DNA of 64,000 nt from Polaribacter vadi (GTDB taxonomy: Bacteria; Bacteroidota; Bacteroidia; Flavobacteriales; Flavobacteriaceae): NCBI RefSeq assembly GCF_001761365.1, contig NZ_CP017477.1, positions 1,262,501 to 1,326,500 on the forward strand. Reading direction: 5' to 3'. Positions 9,002 through 17,747 of the stretch are shown piece after piece; the stretch's first letter is position 1, and each line of letters opens with the position of its first letter. The position numbers and the translations under genes were made by a program. The notes below the pieces were generated by a model. The model was not told the origin of the DNA. It was given only the letters and a program-made list of their open reading frames with translations, and made no database searches.

Positions 9002-10663
9002 ATGAATAAATTTTTGCTTACAATAATGTCTCTTTTTTTTACCTGTTTACTAACAGGTCAATCTATAGAAATTGTTTCTTATGGAGAAAACCCATTAGAG
9101 GTTAATCCTTTATTAGGAACTAATTTGAACATCAATTATAAGTATACAAGTGAAACTGGTTCTACTGGCAATCATATTTATATTGGCTTAGAAATATTAG
9201 ATGAAAATAACACCTATCAATCTACCGTAAAAGAAATTACGCTTAATAACCAACCTGTTGGTAATAATACCCAAAATTCAGTATCGTTTTTTATTGGGAG
9301 TATAAATACCTTATCAGAAAATTTACCTAATGGATATTATTATCAGGTAAAAGCTGTTTTATATGCAAGTGGTGGTTGGATACAAAATGCAATAGCTGAT
9401 TATAGAAATACTCCTGCATTAGTTTTACAAGATACAAGCAATACTGTTTTAAGTACAAACCCTATTGCCAAAGGAGCAGACATTAGTTGGATGACTGAAA
9501 TGGAATCTAGAGGTTTTGATTGGCAAGATAATAGTGGAACAAAAAAAGAATTATTACCTTTACTGAAAGAATATCAACTAGATGCTGTAAGGTTAAGAGT
9601 TTGGGTTAATCCAGAAAATTCTGCTGCAAATGGTTGGTGTGATATTGAGGATTTAGTAAAAAAAGCAGAATTAGCAAATGCCTTAAATATGGATATTATG
9701 GTCTGTATTCATTACAGTGATTGGTGGGCAGATCCTGGAAAACAAAATAAACCTGCAGCTTGGTCTAGTTATTCTGTTTCACAATTAGAAACAGCTGTAG
9801 CAAATCATACTACAGATATTTTAAATGCGTTAAATGAAAAAGGAATCATACCAAAATGGGTTCAAGTTGGTAATGAAACAAGTGATGGAATGCTGTGGAC
9901 AACAGGTAAAGCTTCAACAGGTGGTTTTGCAAATTATTCTAAATTTATAAATGCTGGTTTAAATGCAGTTAAAAATTTTAATACCAATATAAAAACAATA
10001 TTACATCTTGCAACAGGAAATGATAATCCCTTATTTAGATGGAATATTGGAGGTTTAGTAAATAATGGTTTAAATACGAATAAACTAGATATTATAGGTA
10101 TGTCTTTATATCCAAATGAAGACAATTGGAAAAATATGGTAGATGACACCTATAATAATATGGTAGATTTAAAAACTCGTTATCAAAAAGATGTTATGAT
10201 GGTAGAAATTGGCTTTAATGCAAATCAACCAGAAATTTCTCACCAATTTGTAAAATATATGATTGAAAAAACAAGACAAGCTCAAGGTTTAGGTGTTTTT
10301 TATTGGGAACCAATCGCACATAATAATTGGAATTCATATTCCAAAGGTGCTTGGGATTCAGATGGAAGTCCATCTATTGTTATGGACGCTTTTAAAAATG
10401 AAACTCCACTAAGTGTAGAAAATTTAATGGTTAGAAATAAACAAGAGTTTTCTGTATTTCCAAATCCTAGTAATAATTTAATTACTGTAAAATCTTCTTG
10501 CTCAGTTCTAAAATCGATCAAAATATATGATAGTTCAGGTAAATTAATTAAAAGTATAAAAAAAGAAAGTGCTTCTAAACCTATTGATATTTCTAAATTA
10601 ATAGCTGGTATTTATGTCTTAAAAATAAATAATTCGAAATCAATAAAATTTATTAAAAACTAA
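9002..10663 (+). CDS. GH53 endo-beta-1,4-galactanase with N-terminal accessory domain and T9SS sorting domain
   Basis: A 553-residue protein with the layout signal peptide, accessory beta domain (about 20-145), GH53 barrel (about 155-470), T9SS type A sorting domain (about 480-553, starting near FPNPS, ending KFIKN). Catalytic residues are visible: Glu292 in WVQVGNETSDGMLW and Glu402 in MMVEIGFN; the HYSDWWADPGKQ stretch is conserved. The accessory domain is related to the 219-residue protein encoded at 4903. The T9SS domain implies export through the outer membrane and surface attachment or release, so this is the enzyme that opens the polymer outside the cell. An in-frame ATG at 8993 would add MCV; I chose 9002 because it begins a normal MNKF signal peptide. 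Confidence 0.92.
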   Translation: MNKFLLTIMSLFFTCLLTGQSIEIVSYGENPLEVNPLLGTNLNINYKYTSETGSTGNHIYIGLEILDENNTYQSTVKEITLNNQPVGNNTQNSVSFFIGSINTLSENLPNGYYYQVKAVLYASGGWIQNAIADYRNTPALVLQDTSNTVLSTNPIAKGADISWMTEMESRGFDWQDNSGTKKELLPLLKEYQLDAVRLRVWVNPENSAANGWCDIEDLVKKAELANALNMDIMVCIHYSDWWADPGKQNKPAAWSSYSVSQLETAVANHTTDILNALNEKGIIPKWVQVGNETSDGMLWTTGKASTGGFANYSKFINAGLNAVKNFNTNIKTILHLATGNDNPLFRWNIGGLVNNGLNTNKLDIIGMSLYPNEDNWKNMVDDTYNNMVDLKTRYQKDVMMVEIGFNANQPEISHQFVKYMIEKTRQAQGLGVFYWEPIAHNNWNSYSKGAWDSDGSPSIVMDAFKNETPLSVENLMVRNKQEFSVFPNPSNNLITVKSSCSVLKSIKIYDSSGKLIKSIKKESASKPIDISKLIAGIYVLKINNSKSIKFIKN

Positions 10664-10666
10664 TTC

Positions 10667-12313
10667 ATGCAAATATTATCTTTTTTAGGCTTTACAATTT
10701 TAGTTGCAGTAATCTCTTATCTAGCCACTAGAAAAACAGCCGAGACTTCATCTGATGGGTATTTTTTAGGTGGCAGAAGTTTAACTGCAGGAGTTATTGC
10801 AGGGTCGTTATTACTAACCAATTTATCTACAGAACAAATTGTAGGTTTAAATGGATCCGCTTATACAAGTGGTTTATCTGTAATGGTTTGGGAAACTTTA
10901 GCGGCTATTGCCATGGTAGTTACAGCCGTTTATTTATTGCCAAAATATTTAAAAAGCGGATTAACAACAGTACCTGGTTTTTTAAAAAAACGCTTTGATG
11001 TTACTACAAAAACCTTAACCTCTATACTATTCTTAACAGGATATGTAGTTGTGCTTTTACCTGTCATTTTATATTCTGGATCATTAGCTATAAGTGGTAT
11101 GTTTGATATTCCTACTTTATTAGGAGTTACACATACTCAATCTATTTGGATCTGTGTATGGGGTATAGGAATTATCGGTTCTATTTACGCAGTATTTGGT
11201 GGTTTAAAAGCTGTTGCAGTTTCAGATTCTATAAACGCAGTAGGTTTACTAATTGGTGGTATATTAATACCTTTCTTTGGATTATTACTAATTGGTGATG
11301 GTAATTTATTTGACGGATTAAACATATTGGTAACAGAAAATCCAGAGAAATTTAAATCTATGGGTAGCAAAACAGATCCAGTACCATTTTACACCATTTT
11401 TACTGGAATGATGTTAGTTCAATTATTTTATTGGGGTACTAATCAGCAAATTATTCAAAGAGCTTTAGGTGCAAAGAACTTAAAAGAAGGTCAAAAAGGA
11501 TTGTTATTGGCCTCATTTATCAAAATTTTAGGGCCATTAATTGTAGTATTACCTGGTTTAATAGCATATCATATTTTTGAAGGAAGTTTAGAAACTGCAG
11601 ATAGTGCTTATCCAATGTTAGTGAAAAAAGTATTACCTCAAGAATGGGTTGGCTTTTTTGCAGCTGTTTTATTTGGAGCAATTTTAAGCTCTTTTAATAG
11701 TGTTTTAAATAGTTCTGTTACCTTATTTGGTATAGATGTTTACAAACAACATATCAATAAAAATGCGGATGAAAAAACAATCGTAAAATATGGAAAAACC
11801 TTTGGAGTTATTTTAGCAATAGCAGCCATGTGTATTGCTCCATTAATTGCAAATGCTGGTAGTTTGTTTGATTATTTACAGGAAATAAATGGTATTTATA
11901 GTATTCCTATTTTAACAATTATTGTGGTTGGTTTTACCACTAAAAGAGTACCAGCTATTGCTGCTAAAATTGGTTTAATATCTGGTTGTTTGCTCTATAT
12001 AATTAGTCAGTTTTTTTTACAACCTTATTTTATAAATACAGCTTTAGCAGAAGCAAAATTAAACGGAATTATAGAAGCTTCAGAATTAGCGTTAATAGAA
12101 TCACAAGCATATCCACATTTTTTAGATGTGATGGCAATTCTATTTGTTTTAAATATATTGATAATGCTTATAATAGGTAAATTAAAACCAAGAGAAATTG
12201 CGTATTCACAAGAGTACACAAAACAAGTAAATATTTCTCCTTGGAAATACGTGAATCAAGTAAGTATTATAATTTGTGTGATTGTTATAGGTGTTTATAT
12301 CTATTTTGCATAA
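10667..12313 (+). CDS. SGLT-like sodium/sugar symporter (SSS family)
   Basis: A 548-residue polytopic membrane protein of the solute:sodium symporter family, with about 14 predicted membrane helices. The N terminus has SSDGYFLGGRSLTAG and SLLLTNLSTEQIVGLNG, close to the pattern of the Vibrio sodium/galactose transporter; a QQIIQRALGAKN loop and a C-terminal pair of helices follow. It begins 3 bp after the secreted GH53 gene and is the last gene of the locus. I infer inner-membrane import of galactose released by the GH2 enzyme, coupled to sodium. The SSS family is certain; galactose as substrate rests on resemblance and context. Confidence 0.88.
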   Translation: MQILSFLGFTILVAVISYLATRKTAETSSDGYFLGGRSLTAGVIAGSLLLTNLSTEQIVGLNGSAYTSGLSVMVWETLAAIAMVVTAVYLLPKYLKSGLTTVPGFLKKRFDVTTKTLTSILFLTGYVVVLLPVILYSGSLAISGMFDIPTLLGVTHTQSIWICVWGIGIIGSIYAVFGGLKAVAVSDSINAVGLLIGGILIPFFGLLLIGDGNLFDGLNILVTENPEKFKSMGSKTDPVPFYTIFTGMMLVQLFYWGTNQQIIQRALGAKNLKEGQKGLLLASFIKILGPLIVVLPGLIAYHIFEGSLETADSAYPMLVKKVLPQEWVGFFAAVLFGAILSSFNSVLNSSVTLFGIDVYKQHINKNADEKTIVKYGKTFGVILAIAAMCIAPLIANAGSLFDYLQEINGIYSIPILTIIVVGFTTKRVPAIAAKIGLISGCLLYIISQFFLQPYFINTALAEAKLNGIIEASELALIESQAYPHFLDVMAILFVLNILIMLIIGKLKPREIAYSQEYTKQVNISPWKYVNQVSIIICVIVIGVYIYFA

Positions 12314-12370
12314 TTAAAAAATAGAAGAAATTATTAACAGAAGGATATAGTTATATTGGCTCTTATCCTA

Positions 12371-12405
12371 AAAAAAGCTGAATATTTAAAATATTCAGCT
12401 TTTTT
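12371..12405 (+). terminator. Intrinsic terminator of the galactan locus
   Basis: A long perfect stem (A-tract plus GCTGAATATTT, 12371-12387, pairing with 12389-12405) around a one-base centre, ending in a T-tract. It lies 57 bp after the symporter stop and has A/T tracts on both sides, so it may work in both directions. Confidence 0.85.
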
Positions 12406-12431
12406 ATTTTGTATTTTTTATTCAATTTAGT

Positions 12432-12467
12432 AAAAAAAAGAGCCTCAAAAATAATTTTGAGGCTCTT
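12432..12467 (-). terminator. Intrinsic terminator of prfA
   Basis: The inverted repeat AGAGCCTCAAAA / TTTTGAGGCTCT with a 4-base loop is followed, on the minus strand, by a run of eight T. It is 31 bp beyond the prfA stop. Confidence 0.85.
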
Positions 12468-12498
12468 ATATCTTTAAAAGAGTGCTAATTTCGGTCGT

Positions 12499-13575
12499 TT
12501 AAATTCCGTCTCCTAAACTTTTTAGTTTTTCAGTATTTTCTGCAAGCATCAATTCGTCAATAATTTTCTGAATATCCCCATTCATAATATTAGGTAAATC
12601 ATATAAAGACAAACCAATTCTGTGATCTGTAACTCTACCTTGTGCATAATTATACGTTCTAATTTTTGCACTTCTATCTCCAGAAGAAACCATAGAACCA
12701 CGTTTTAAAGCATCTTCTGCGTTTTTCTTCGCTAATTCCATATCGTATAAACGAGAACGTAAAACTTTAAAAGCTTTCTCTTTATTTTTATGCTGACTTT
12801 TTTGATCTTGACATTGTGCAACCAAACCAGTTGGAATATGTGTTAATCGAACTGCAGAATACGTTGTGTTTACAGACTGACCTCCAGGACCTGAAGAACA
12901 GAAAAAATCGATTCTTACATCTTTTGGGTTAATCTCTACATCAAATTCTTCTGCTTCAGGAAAAACCATACAGGTTGCTGCTGATGTATGCACTCTACCT
13001 TGTGTTTCAGTTTGAGGAACTCTTTGTACACGATGCACACCAGCTTCAAACTTTAAAATTCCATACACATTGTTTCCTGTAACTTCGAATTGTATTTCTT
13101 TAAAACCACCATTTGTTCCTTCAGAATAATCTACTGTAGAAACTTTCCAACCTTTACTTTCACAATATTTAGAATACATTCTAAACAAATCTCCAGCAAA
13201 AATACTAGCTTCATCTCCACCTGTACCTGCTCTTAATTCTACAACTGCGTTTTTGGAATCTTCTGGGTCTTTAGGAATCAATAAAAATTTAATTTCATCT
13301 TCTAATTGAGGTATTCTAGTATTGGCTTCCTCCATTTGCATCTTAGCCATTTCTGTCATTTCAGGATCAGAACCGTCTGCAATTATTTCTTTAGCCTCTT
13401 CTATATTGCCTGTTAATTCTCGGTATTCTTCACCTTTTTTATTAACATCACCTAAATCTTTATATTCTTTCATCAATTGCGCATAACGCTTTTGATCCAT
13501 GATAATTTCTGGCTGAATAATTAAATCAGAAACCTCATCATAACGTTGCTTAACAATTCTTAATTTATCTAACAT
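12499..13575 (-). CDS. prfA: Peptide chain release factor 1
   Basis: A 358-residue class I release factor that ends translation at UAA and UAG. The catalytic GGQ tripeptide lies in [19 protein letters not shown] (about residues 225-243), the [10 protein letters not shown] motif is near residue 115, and the N-terminal coiled region begins [19 protein letters not shown]. The decoding loop contains RVHTSAAT, which fits RF1 rather than RF2. It is a single gene on the minus strand with its own terminator. Length is normal for the family. Confidence 0.97.
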   Translation of the reverse strand: MLDKLRIVKQRYDEVSDLIIQPEIIMDQKRYAQLMKEYKDLGDVNKKGEEYRELTGNIEEAKEIIADGSDPEMTEMAKMQMEEANTRIPQLEDEIKFLLIPKDPEDSKNAVVELRAGTGGDEASIFAGDLFRMYSKYCESKGWKVSTVDYSEGTNGGFKEIQFEVTGNNVYGILKFEAGVHRVQRVPQTETQGRVHTSAATCMVFPEAEEFDVEINPKDVRIDFFCSSGPGGQSVNTTYSAVRLTHIPTGLVAQCQDQKSQHKNKEKAFKVLRSRLYDMELAKKNAEDALKRGSMVSSGDRSAKIRTYNYAQGRVTDHRIGLSLYDLPNIMNGDIQKIIDELMLAENTEKLKSLGDGI

Positions 13576-13643
13576 CTTCTACTCTTTTCTTAAGGTGCGA
13601 ATTTACAAATTTTATTCGTAATTATTTTTTATTTTCATTTAAC

Positions 13644-13651
13644 TATATTTG
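13644..13651 (+). promoter_or_regulatory. Bacteroidetes-type -7 element for the DUF6265-like gene
   Basis: TATATTTG matches TAnnTTTG 18 bases upstream of the ATG at 13670. It overlaps the alternative TTG start at 13649, which argues that translation begins at 13670. No clear -33 TTG was seen. Confidence 0.5.
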
Positions 13652-13669
13652 ATAAAAAATCTTTCTATA

Positions 13670-14104
13670 ATGAAAAAATTGCTTTTATTTAGTTGTTTTA
13701 TGTTGATGCTATCATGTACTAAAAATAGCAACTTAACACAAAAACCTACTTTTTTAATTGGAGAATGGAAGCGTTTGGACGATAAACCTGGCAACCAAAC
13801 TTATGAAATGTGGAACACTAATTTAGTTGGAATGGGGTACACAATTACAGACTCAAAAAAATCTTTTCAAGAAACATTGGCAATTGTTACTATTAAAGAT
13901 ACTTTATATTTAGAAGTAAGAGGTATAAATGAACAACCCACGCTTTTTAAATTTACGGAACAAACAGATTCTTCTTTTGTTTGCGAAAATCCGCAGAATG
14001 AATTTCCTAAAAAAATAAAATATTTTTTAGACAATAAACAGTTGAAAGCTATTATTTCTGCTGAAGATTTTAGAATAGATTTTATTTTTGAAAAAGTGCA
14101 TTAA
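13670..14104 (+). CDS. Small lipoprotein, DUF6265-like
   Basis: A 144-residue lipoprotein (MKKLLLF...MLSC). The mature part starts with FLIGEWKRLDDKPGNQTYE, then MWNTNLVGMGYTI, alternating beta strands and a FEFT-like KFTEQ strand, a pattern of the DUF6265 lipocalin-like group of small periplasmic proteins. The function is unknown. The TTG at 13649 would add seven residues before the signal peptide and lies inside a probable promoter, so the ATG at 13670 was chosen. It converges on the histidine kinase gene with only 9 bp between stops. Confidence 0.75.
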   Translation: MKKLLLFSCFMLMLSCTKNSNLTQKPTFLIGEWKRLDDKPGNQTYEMWNTNLVGMGYTITDSKKSFQETLAIVTIKDTLYLEVRGINEQPTLFKFTEQTDSSFVCENPQNEFPKKIKYFLDNKQLKAIISAEDFRIDFIFEKVH

Positions 14105-14113
14105 ATTACTTTT

Positions 14114-15388
14114 TTACTTTGAGATTGTAAAATAAAAAGTGGTTCCTACTTCTTCTTCGCTTTCAAGCCAAATTTTACCATTATAAAATGTTACTATTTT
14201 TTTTACGATAGATAATCCTATTCCAGAAGAAGAACTTGTGCTTTCTAATTTAGTGAAAACTTTAAAAATTTGATCAAAATAAGCAGCTTTAATACCAATT
14301 CCATTGTCTTTTACAAAAAACTGATACTGATTTTCTTTTTCAGTGAAACCAATTTCAATATTTCCATTTGGTTTGTTGTTGTATTTAATGGCATTTTGGA
14401 TTAAATTCTGAAAAAGTTGACTAAATTTCCAATTATTTCCTCTTAAAATCGGTAAATTTTCTTGAACTTTAATGGTAATGTGTTCAGGAATTAAAATTAA
14501 TTTTAAAACTTCTTGAATAATAGAATTTAAATTGACTGTTTGATTTTCAGAGTTTTGATTATCTATAGTTGAGTAATCTAAAATTCCATTAATTAAATAA
14601 TCTAACTTTTCTACATTAAACAACACTTCGTTTAAAGGCGCTATAGAACTCTTTTCTAAAATTATCTTATTATCTTCTTTAAACCAAGTAATTAGAGTAT
14701 GTATATTTATAAGTGGCGCTTTTAAATCATGAGAAACCATTTGAGCATAATCATTTAATTGCTCGTTTTGGAGTGATAAACTTTTTAATAATTCTTCTTT
14801 TTTTTCTTTTTGTTGTTTAATTAATTCTTCTTGCTCTTTTCTTTGGATGACATTTACAAGCATATTTGCGAAAACAAAAAGAATGTTTTTTTCATTTTCT
14901 GTATATTTATGAATCTGTTTAACCGAATCGAAACCAACAAAACCTATAAGCTCGCCATTTTTAATTTTAGGAATGGCAATTAAACTTTTAATTCCCTGAG
15001 GTTGTAATATATTATATAATCCTAATTTACCTTCTTTAGGTAAAAGACTTACATCTTCTACATAAAATGCTTCACCATTTTTATGAGAATTTAACCAAAA
15101 ATCTAAATGTTCTAAGGGTATTTCTTGTAAGTTTTCGATTTCTGCTTCAATCCCTTTATTACACCATTCGTAGGTGTTTTTTGTAGTATTTTTATTAAAA
15201 TCGTACGTAAAAATATAGCTTCTATCAGCACCAACAAACTCTCCAATTTGTTTTAAAGATTTTTCTATAAGTTCATCTATTTTAGATAAATCTGCATTAA
15301 TGTATTTTGTAGAAATACTAATTAATAAATCTTGAAAGCGTAATTGATAATCGATAATTTTATCTTTTTCGCTTTTTTGAGTATTCAT
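14114..15388 (-). CDS. Soluble GAF-domain sensor histidine kinase
   Basis: A 424-residue protein with an N-terminal GAF domain (about 20-185, containing GADRSYIF and SLIAIPKIKNGELIGFVGFD), a short coiled coil rich in Gln and Glu (about 185-210), a HisKA domain with the phospho-acceptor His in MVSHDLKAPL, and a C-terminal ATPase domain with NLIQNAIKYN (N box), DNGIGI (G1) and SSGIGLSIVKKIV (G2). There is no membrane segment, so it senses a cytoplasmic signal. No response regulator gene is beside it: an orphan kinase. The ligand of the GAF domain cannot be read from sequence. Confidence 0.9.
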   Translation of the reverse strand: MNTQKSEKDKIIDYQLRFQDLLISISTKYINADLSKIDELIEKSLKQIGEFVGADRSYIFTYDFNKNTTKNTYEWCNKGIEAEIENLQEIPLEHLDFWLNSHKNGEAFYVEDVSLLPKEGKLGLYNILQPQGIKSLIAIPKIKNGELIGFVGFDSVKQIHKYTENEKNILFVFANMLVNVIQRKEQEELIKQQKEKKEELLKSLSLQNEQLNDYAQMVSHDLKAPLINIHTLITWFKEDNKIILEKSSIAPLNEVLFNVEKLDYLINGILDYSTIDNQNSENQTVNLNSIIQEVLKLILIPEHITIKVQENLPILRGNNWKFSQLFQNLIQNAIKYNNKPNGNIEIGFTEKENQYQFFVKDNGIGIKAAYFDQIFKVFTKLESTSSSSGIGLSIVKKIVTFYNGKIWLESEEEVGTTFYFTISK

Positions 15389-15546
15389 TTATAATGTTTT
15401 TAGGCTGTTTTTACTTACAATTAATCAAAAACCACAAAAGTAGGTTTATTTTAATAATAAGTTTGAAATTAAAATGGTTTGAAAATTTGATAAATCAACT
15501 TTTATTTATTTTTAAGGTAATAAAAAAAGAGCAGAAACATATATAA

Positions 15547-16917
15547 CTACTCCAAATCCTTTTTAAAATCGATGATTAGTTTTTGAACTTTCTTATTGTC
15601 TAAAACAATTGGGTAAATTTCTTTTAAAATTACGTGGTATTCGTAATCTAAATTTAGCCCTACAATTAAATGATTAAAACCATAATTTTCATTATTTAAA
15701 GTCAAAAACAAACCTGCCAATCTATATTCTATTTCAGCAAAGTTTTTATATATTTTTTGAGCATCATACAAGACTGAAATCGCTTTATTAAAATCACCTA
15801 AAAACGATAATACATCAACTAAAGCTATATAAATTTCAAGATCGTTATTCCCTAGCTCCAAGCATTTCTCGAAACCAGATACTGCTTCTTCATAAAAATT
15901 AAGCTTCATTTTAATTTCTGAATATCGTTTCCAATAAGCAGAATTATCATCATCTATCTTTAAGGTTTCTGCAATATAATAGGCTGCTTTTTGGTAATTT
16001 TTATCATCATAATAAATATCAGCTAGTAAAATCCAACCTTTTTCTAATAAAGGATCTTCGTGAACGGCTTTTTTATAGTACGAAATTGCAGCATCATATT
16101 TGTCTAATTTTTTATAACATTCTCCAATCCTAATATTAACAAATGCTGTAGGATCGTCTATATTTAACGTTATTAAATAATTATCAATAGCTTCTTGGTA
16201 TTCGCCTAATTCTTCTAACGTTTTTGCTTTTTCTAAATAACCACCAATAAAATGTTCATCAACTAAAAGAGCATAATCAAAAGCAATTAAAGCATCTTTA
16301 TAATTACCTAAAATATAATGTTGGCATCCTAATTGATGCCAAGCAACTTCACTATATGGGTTTTTATCTATGTAGCTATTTAAATATATAATTGCCTCTT
16401 TATGTTCTTTTTTCATATCAAAACAATACACAATGTTACAAAGTGCAAGATAATCATCAATATGTGCATTTATACAATTTATAAAGTTTAAACGTGCGTT
16501 TTCATAATCGTCTAAATACAAACATTCCATCCCTATTAAAGTCCATACATAAGGTTTATCGAATGTAATGGGTAGTGCTTTTTTTAGGTTGTTAATTGCT
16601 TCTTCATGATTACCAGATTTAGAATCTATAAGAGCTCGTTGTGTATAAACTTCAAAATTATTTGGTTCTAATTCTTCTATTTTCGATAAAATTAAAATGG
16701 CTTTATCAACCTCATTATCAAAGACATGCATCTCAACTTGAAAAAATTTCAAGTCAGTAGATTCAGGATGTTGTTCTAAACCTAACTTAATTGCTTGTTT
16801 TGCAAGCGCGTGCTTACCCATATCTAAATATTGGATAATAATATCCTCAAACTCATCCAAATCAAAAAAATAGACATTTTTGGTTTTGAGCATCGATTCA
16901 AATTTTGTTAAAGACAT
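15547..16917 (-). CDS. Tetratricopeptide repeat protein
   Basis: A 456-residue protein made almost entirely of TPR units, for example EVAWHQLGCQHYILGNYKDA, TAFVNIRIGECYKKLDKYDA and KGWILLADIYYDDKNYQKAA, each about 34 residues apart. It has no signal peptide or membrane segment, so it is probably a cytoplasmic scaffold. Such proteins are common in Flavobacteriia, and the partner is unknown. It is divergent from pyrR across a 288-bp gap. Confidence 0.85.
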   Translation of the reverse strand: MSLTKFESMLKTKNVYFFDLDEFEDIIIQYLDMGKHALAKQAIKLGLEQHPESTDLKFFQVEMHVFDNEVDKAILILSKIEELEPNNFEVYTQRALIDSKSGNHEEAINNLKKALPITFDKPYVWTLIGMECLYLDDYENARLNFINCINAHIDDYLALCNIVYCFDMKKEHKEAIIYLNSYIDKNPYSEVAWHQLGCQHYILGNYKDALIAFDYALLVDEHFIGGYLEKAKTLEELGEYQEAIDNYLITLNIDDPTAFVNIRIGECYKKLDKYDAAISYYKKAVHEDPLLEKGWILLADIYYDDKNYQKAAYYIAETLKIDDDNSAYWKRYSEIKMKLNFYEEAVSGFEKCLELGNNDLEIYIALVDVLSFLGDFNKAISVLYDAQKIYKNFAEIEYRLAGLFLTLNNENYGFNHLIVGLNLDYEYHVILKEIYPIVLDNKKVQKLIIDFKKDLE

Positions 16918-17136
16918 ACTTACTAGATTCGAATTATTAATCTAAAATACTACAACTCTTTTGAAAGACATTAAAAAGGATTTTTTGTTTTCAACAATTT
17001 AATTAACAAGAAATATACGAAAAATTTTTAACATATTAAATTGATAAGAATTGAACTTACTTCATTTAAAAATATTAAAACTTACTTTTGATGAGTAAAA
17101 TCTATGATATTTTGTTAAATTCGAGCCTGCTTATAT

Positions 17137-17167
17137 TTTGCGCATACGTTTATTTACCTTAATTTTG
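17137..17167 (+). promoter_or_regulatory. Promoter of the pyrR-pyrB operon
   Basis: A near-ideal Bacteroidetes sigma promoter: -33 TTTG at 17137-17140, a 19-bp spacer, and -7 TAATTTTG at 17160-17167. Transcription would start near 17173, leaving a leader of only about 30 bases before the pyrR ATG at 17206. A second TAnnTTTG (TACTTTTG, 17083-17090) lies further upstream. Confidence 0.75.
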
Positions 17168-17205
17168 ATTCTAGCAACTATCCTCTTAAATTTGATAGCT
17201 TTCTT

Positions 17206-17745
17206 ATGAGCAAAAAAACTTTATTAAACTCAAAAGATATTGAAATTATCCTTCATAGATTGGCTTGCCAGCTAATTGAAAATCATAACGATTTTTCTAA
17301 TACTGTGTTAATTGGCTTGCAACCTAGAGGAACTTTTTTGGCAAATCGATTAGCAAATTTGTTAAAAACAGCTTACAATATTAAAGATTTAAAATTGGGC
17401 TTGTTAGATATTACATTTTACAGAGACGATTTTAGAAGAAAAGACACACCTTTAGCTGCAGAAACTACAAAAATCGATTTTTTAATAGAAAATAAAAAAG
17501 TGGTTATTATAGATGATGTACTTTTTTCTGGTAGAAGTATTAGAGCTGCTTTAACTGCAATTCAATCTTTTGGAAGACCAGATTCTATTGAACTATTAGT
17601 GTTAATTGACAGACGATTTAGCAGACACTTGCCAATTCAACCAAATTATAGAGGCAGACAAGTAGATGCCATTAACGAAGAAAAAGTATTAGTTTCTTGG
17701 AAAGAAACACATAAAAAAGATGCTGTATATATTGAGCAAACATAA
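17206..17745 (+). CDS. pyrR: PyrR-type phosphoribosyltransferase
   Basis: A 179-residue type I phosphoribosyltransferase. The PRPP loop is VVIIDDVLFSGRSIRAAL (about residues 102-119), and GLQPRGTFLANRLA, LGLLDITFYRDDF and VLIDRRFSRHLPI match PyrR, the bifunctional uracil phosphoribosyltransferase and pyrimidine-responsive mRNA-binding regulator. It begins an operon, 2 bp ahead of pyrB. In Firmicutes PyrR works by attenuation, but the short leader here shows no terminator/antiterminator, so RNA-level control of this operon is not supported. Confidence 0.93.
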   Translation: MSKKTLLNSKDIEIILHRLACQLIENHNDFSNTVLIGLQPRGTFLANRLANLLKTAYNIKDLKLGLLDITFYRDDFRRKDTPLAAETTKIDFLIENKKVVIIDDVLFSGRSIRAALTAIQSFGRPDSIELLVLIDRRFSRHLPIQPNYRGRQVDAINEEKVLVSWKETHKKDAVYIEQT

Positions 17746-17747
17746 AT

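Noticed and set aside
13649..13669. TTG start adding seven residues to the DUF6265-like lipoprotein
   Set aside because: It overlaps the TATATTTG promoter element, and the ATG at 13670 gives a normal lipoprotein signal.
17098..17205. PyrR-type attenuator or riboswitch in the pyrR leader
   Set aside because: No hairpin followed by a T-tract was seen; the best promoter leaves only about 30 bases of leader.
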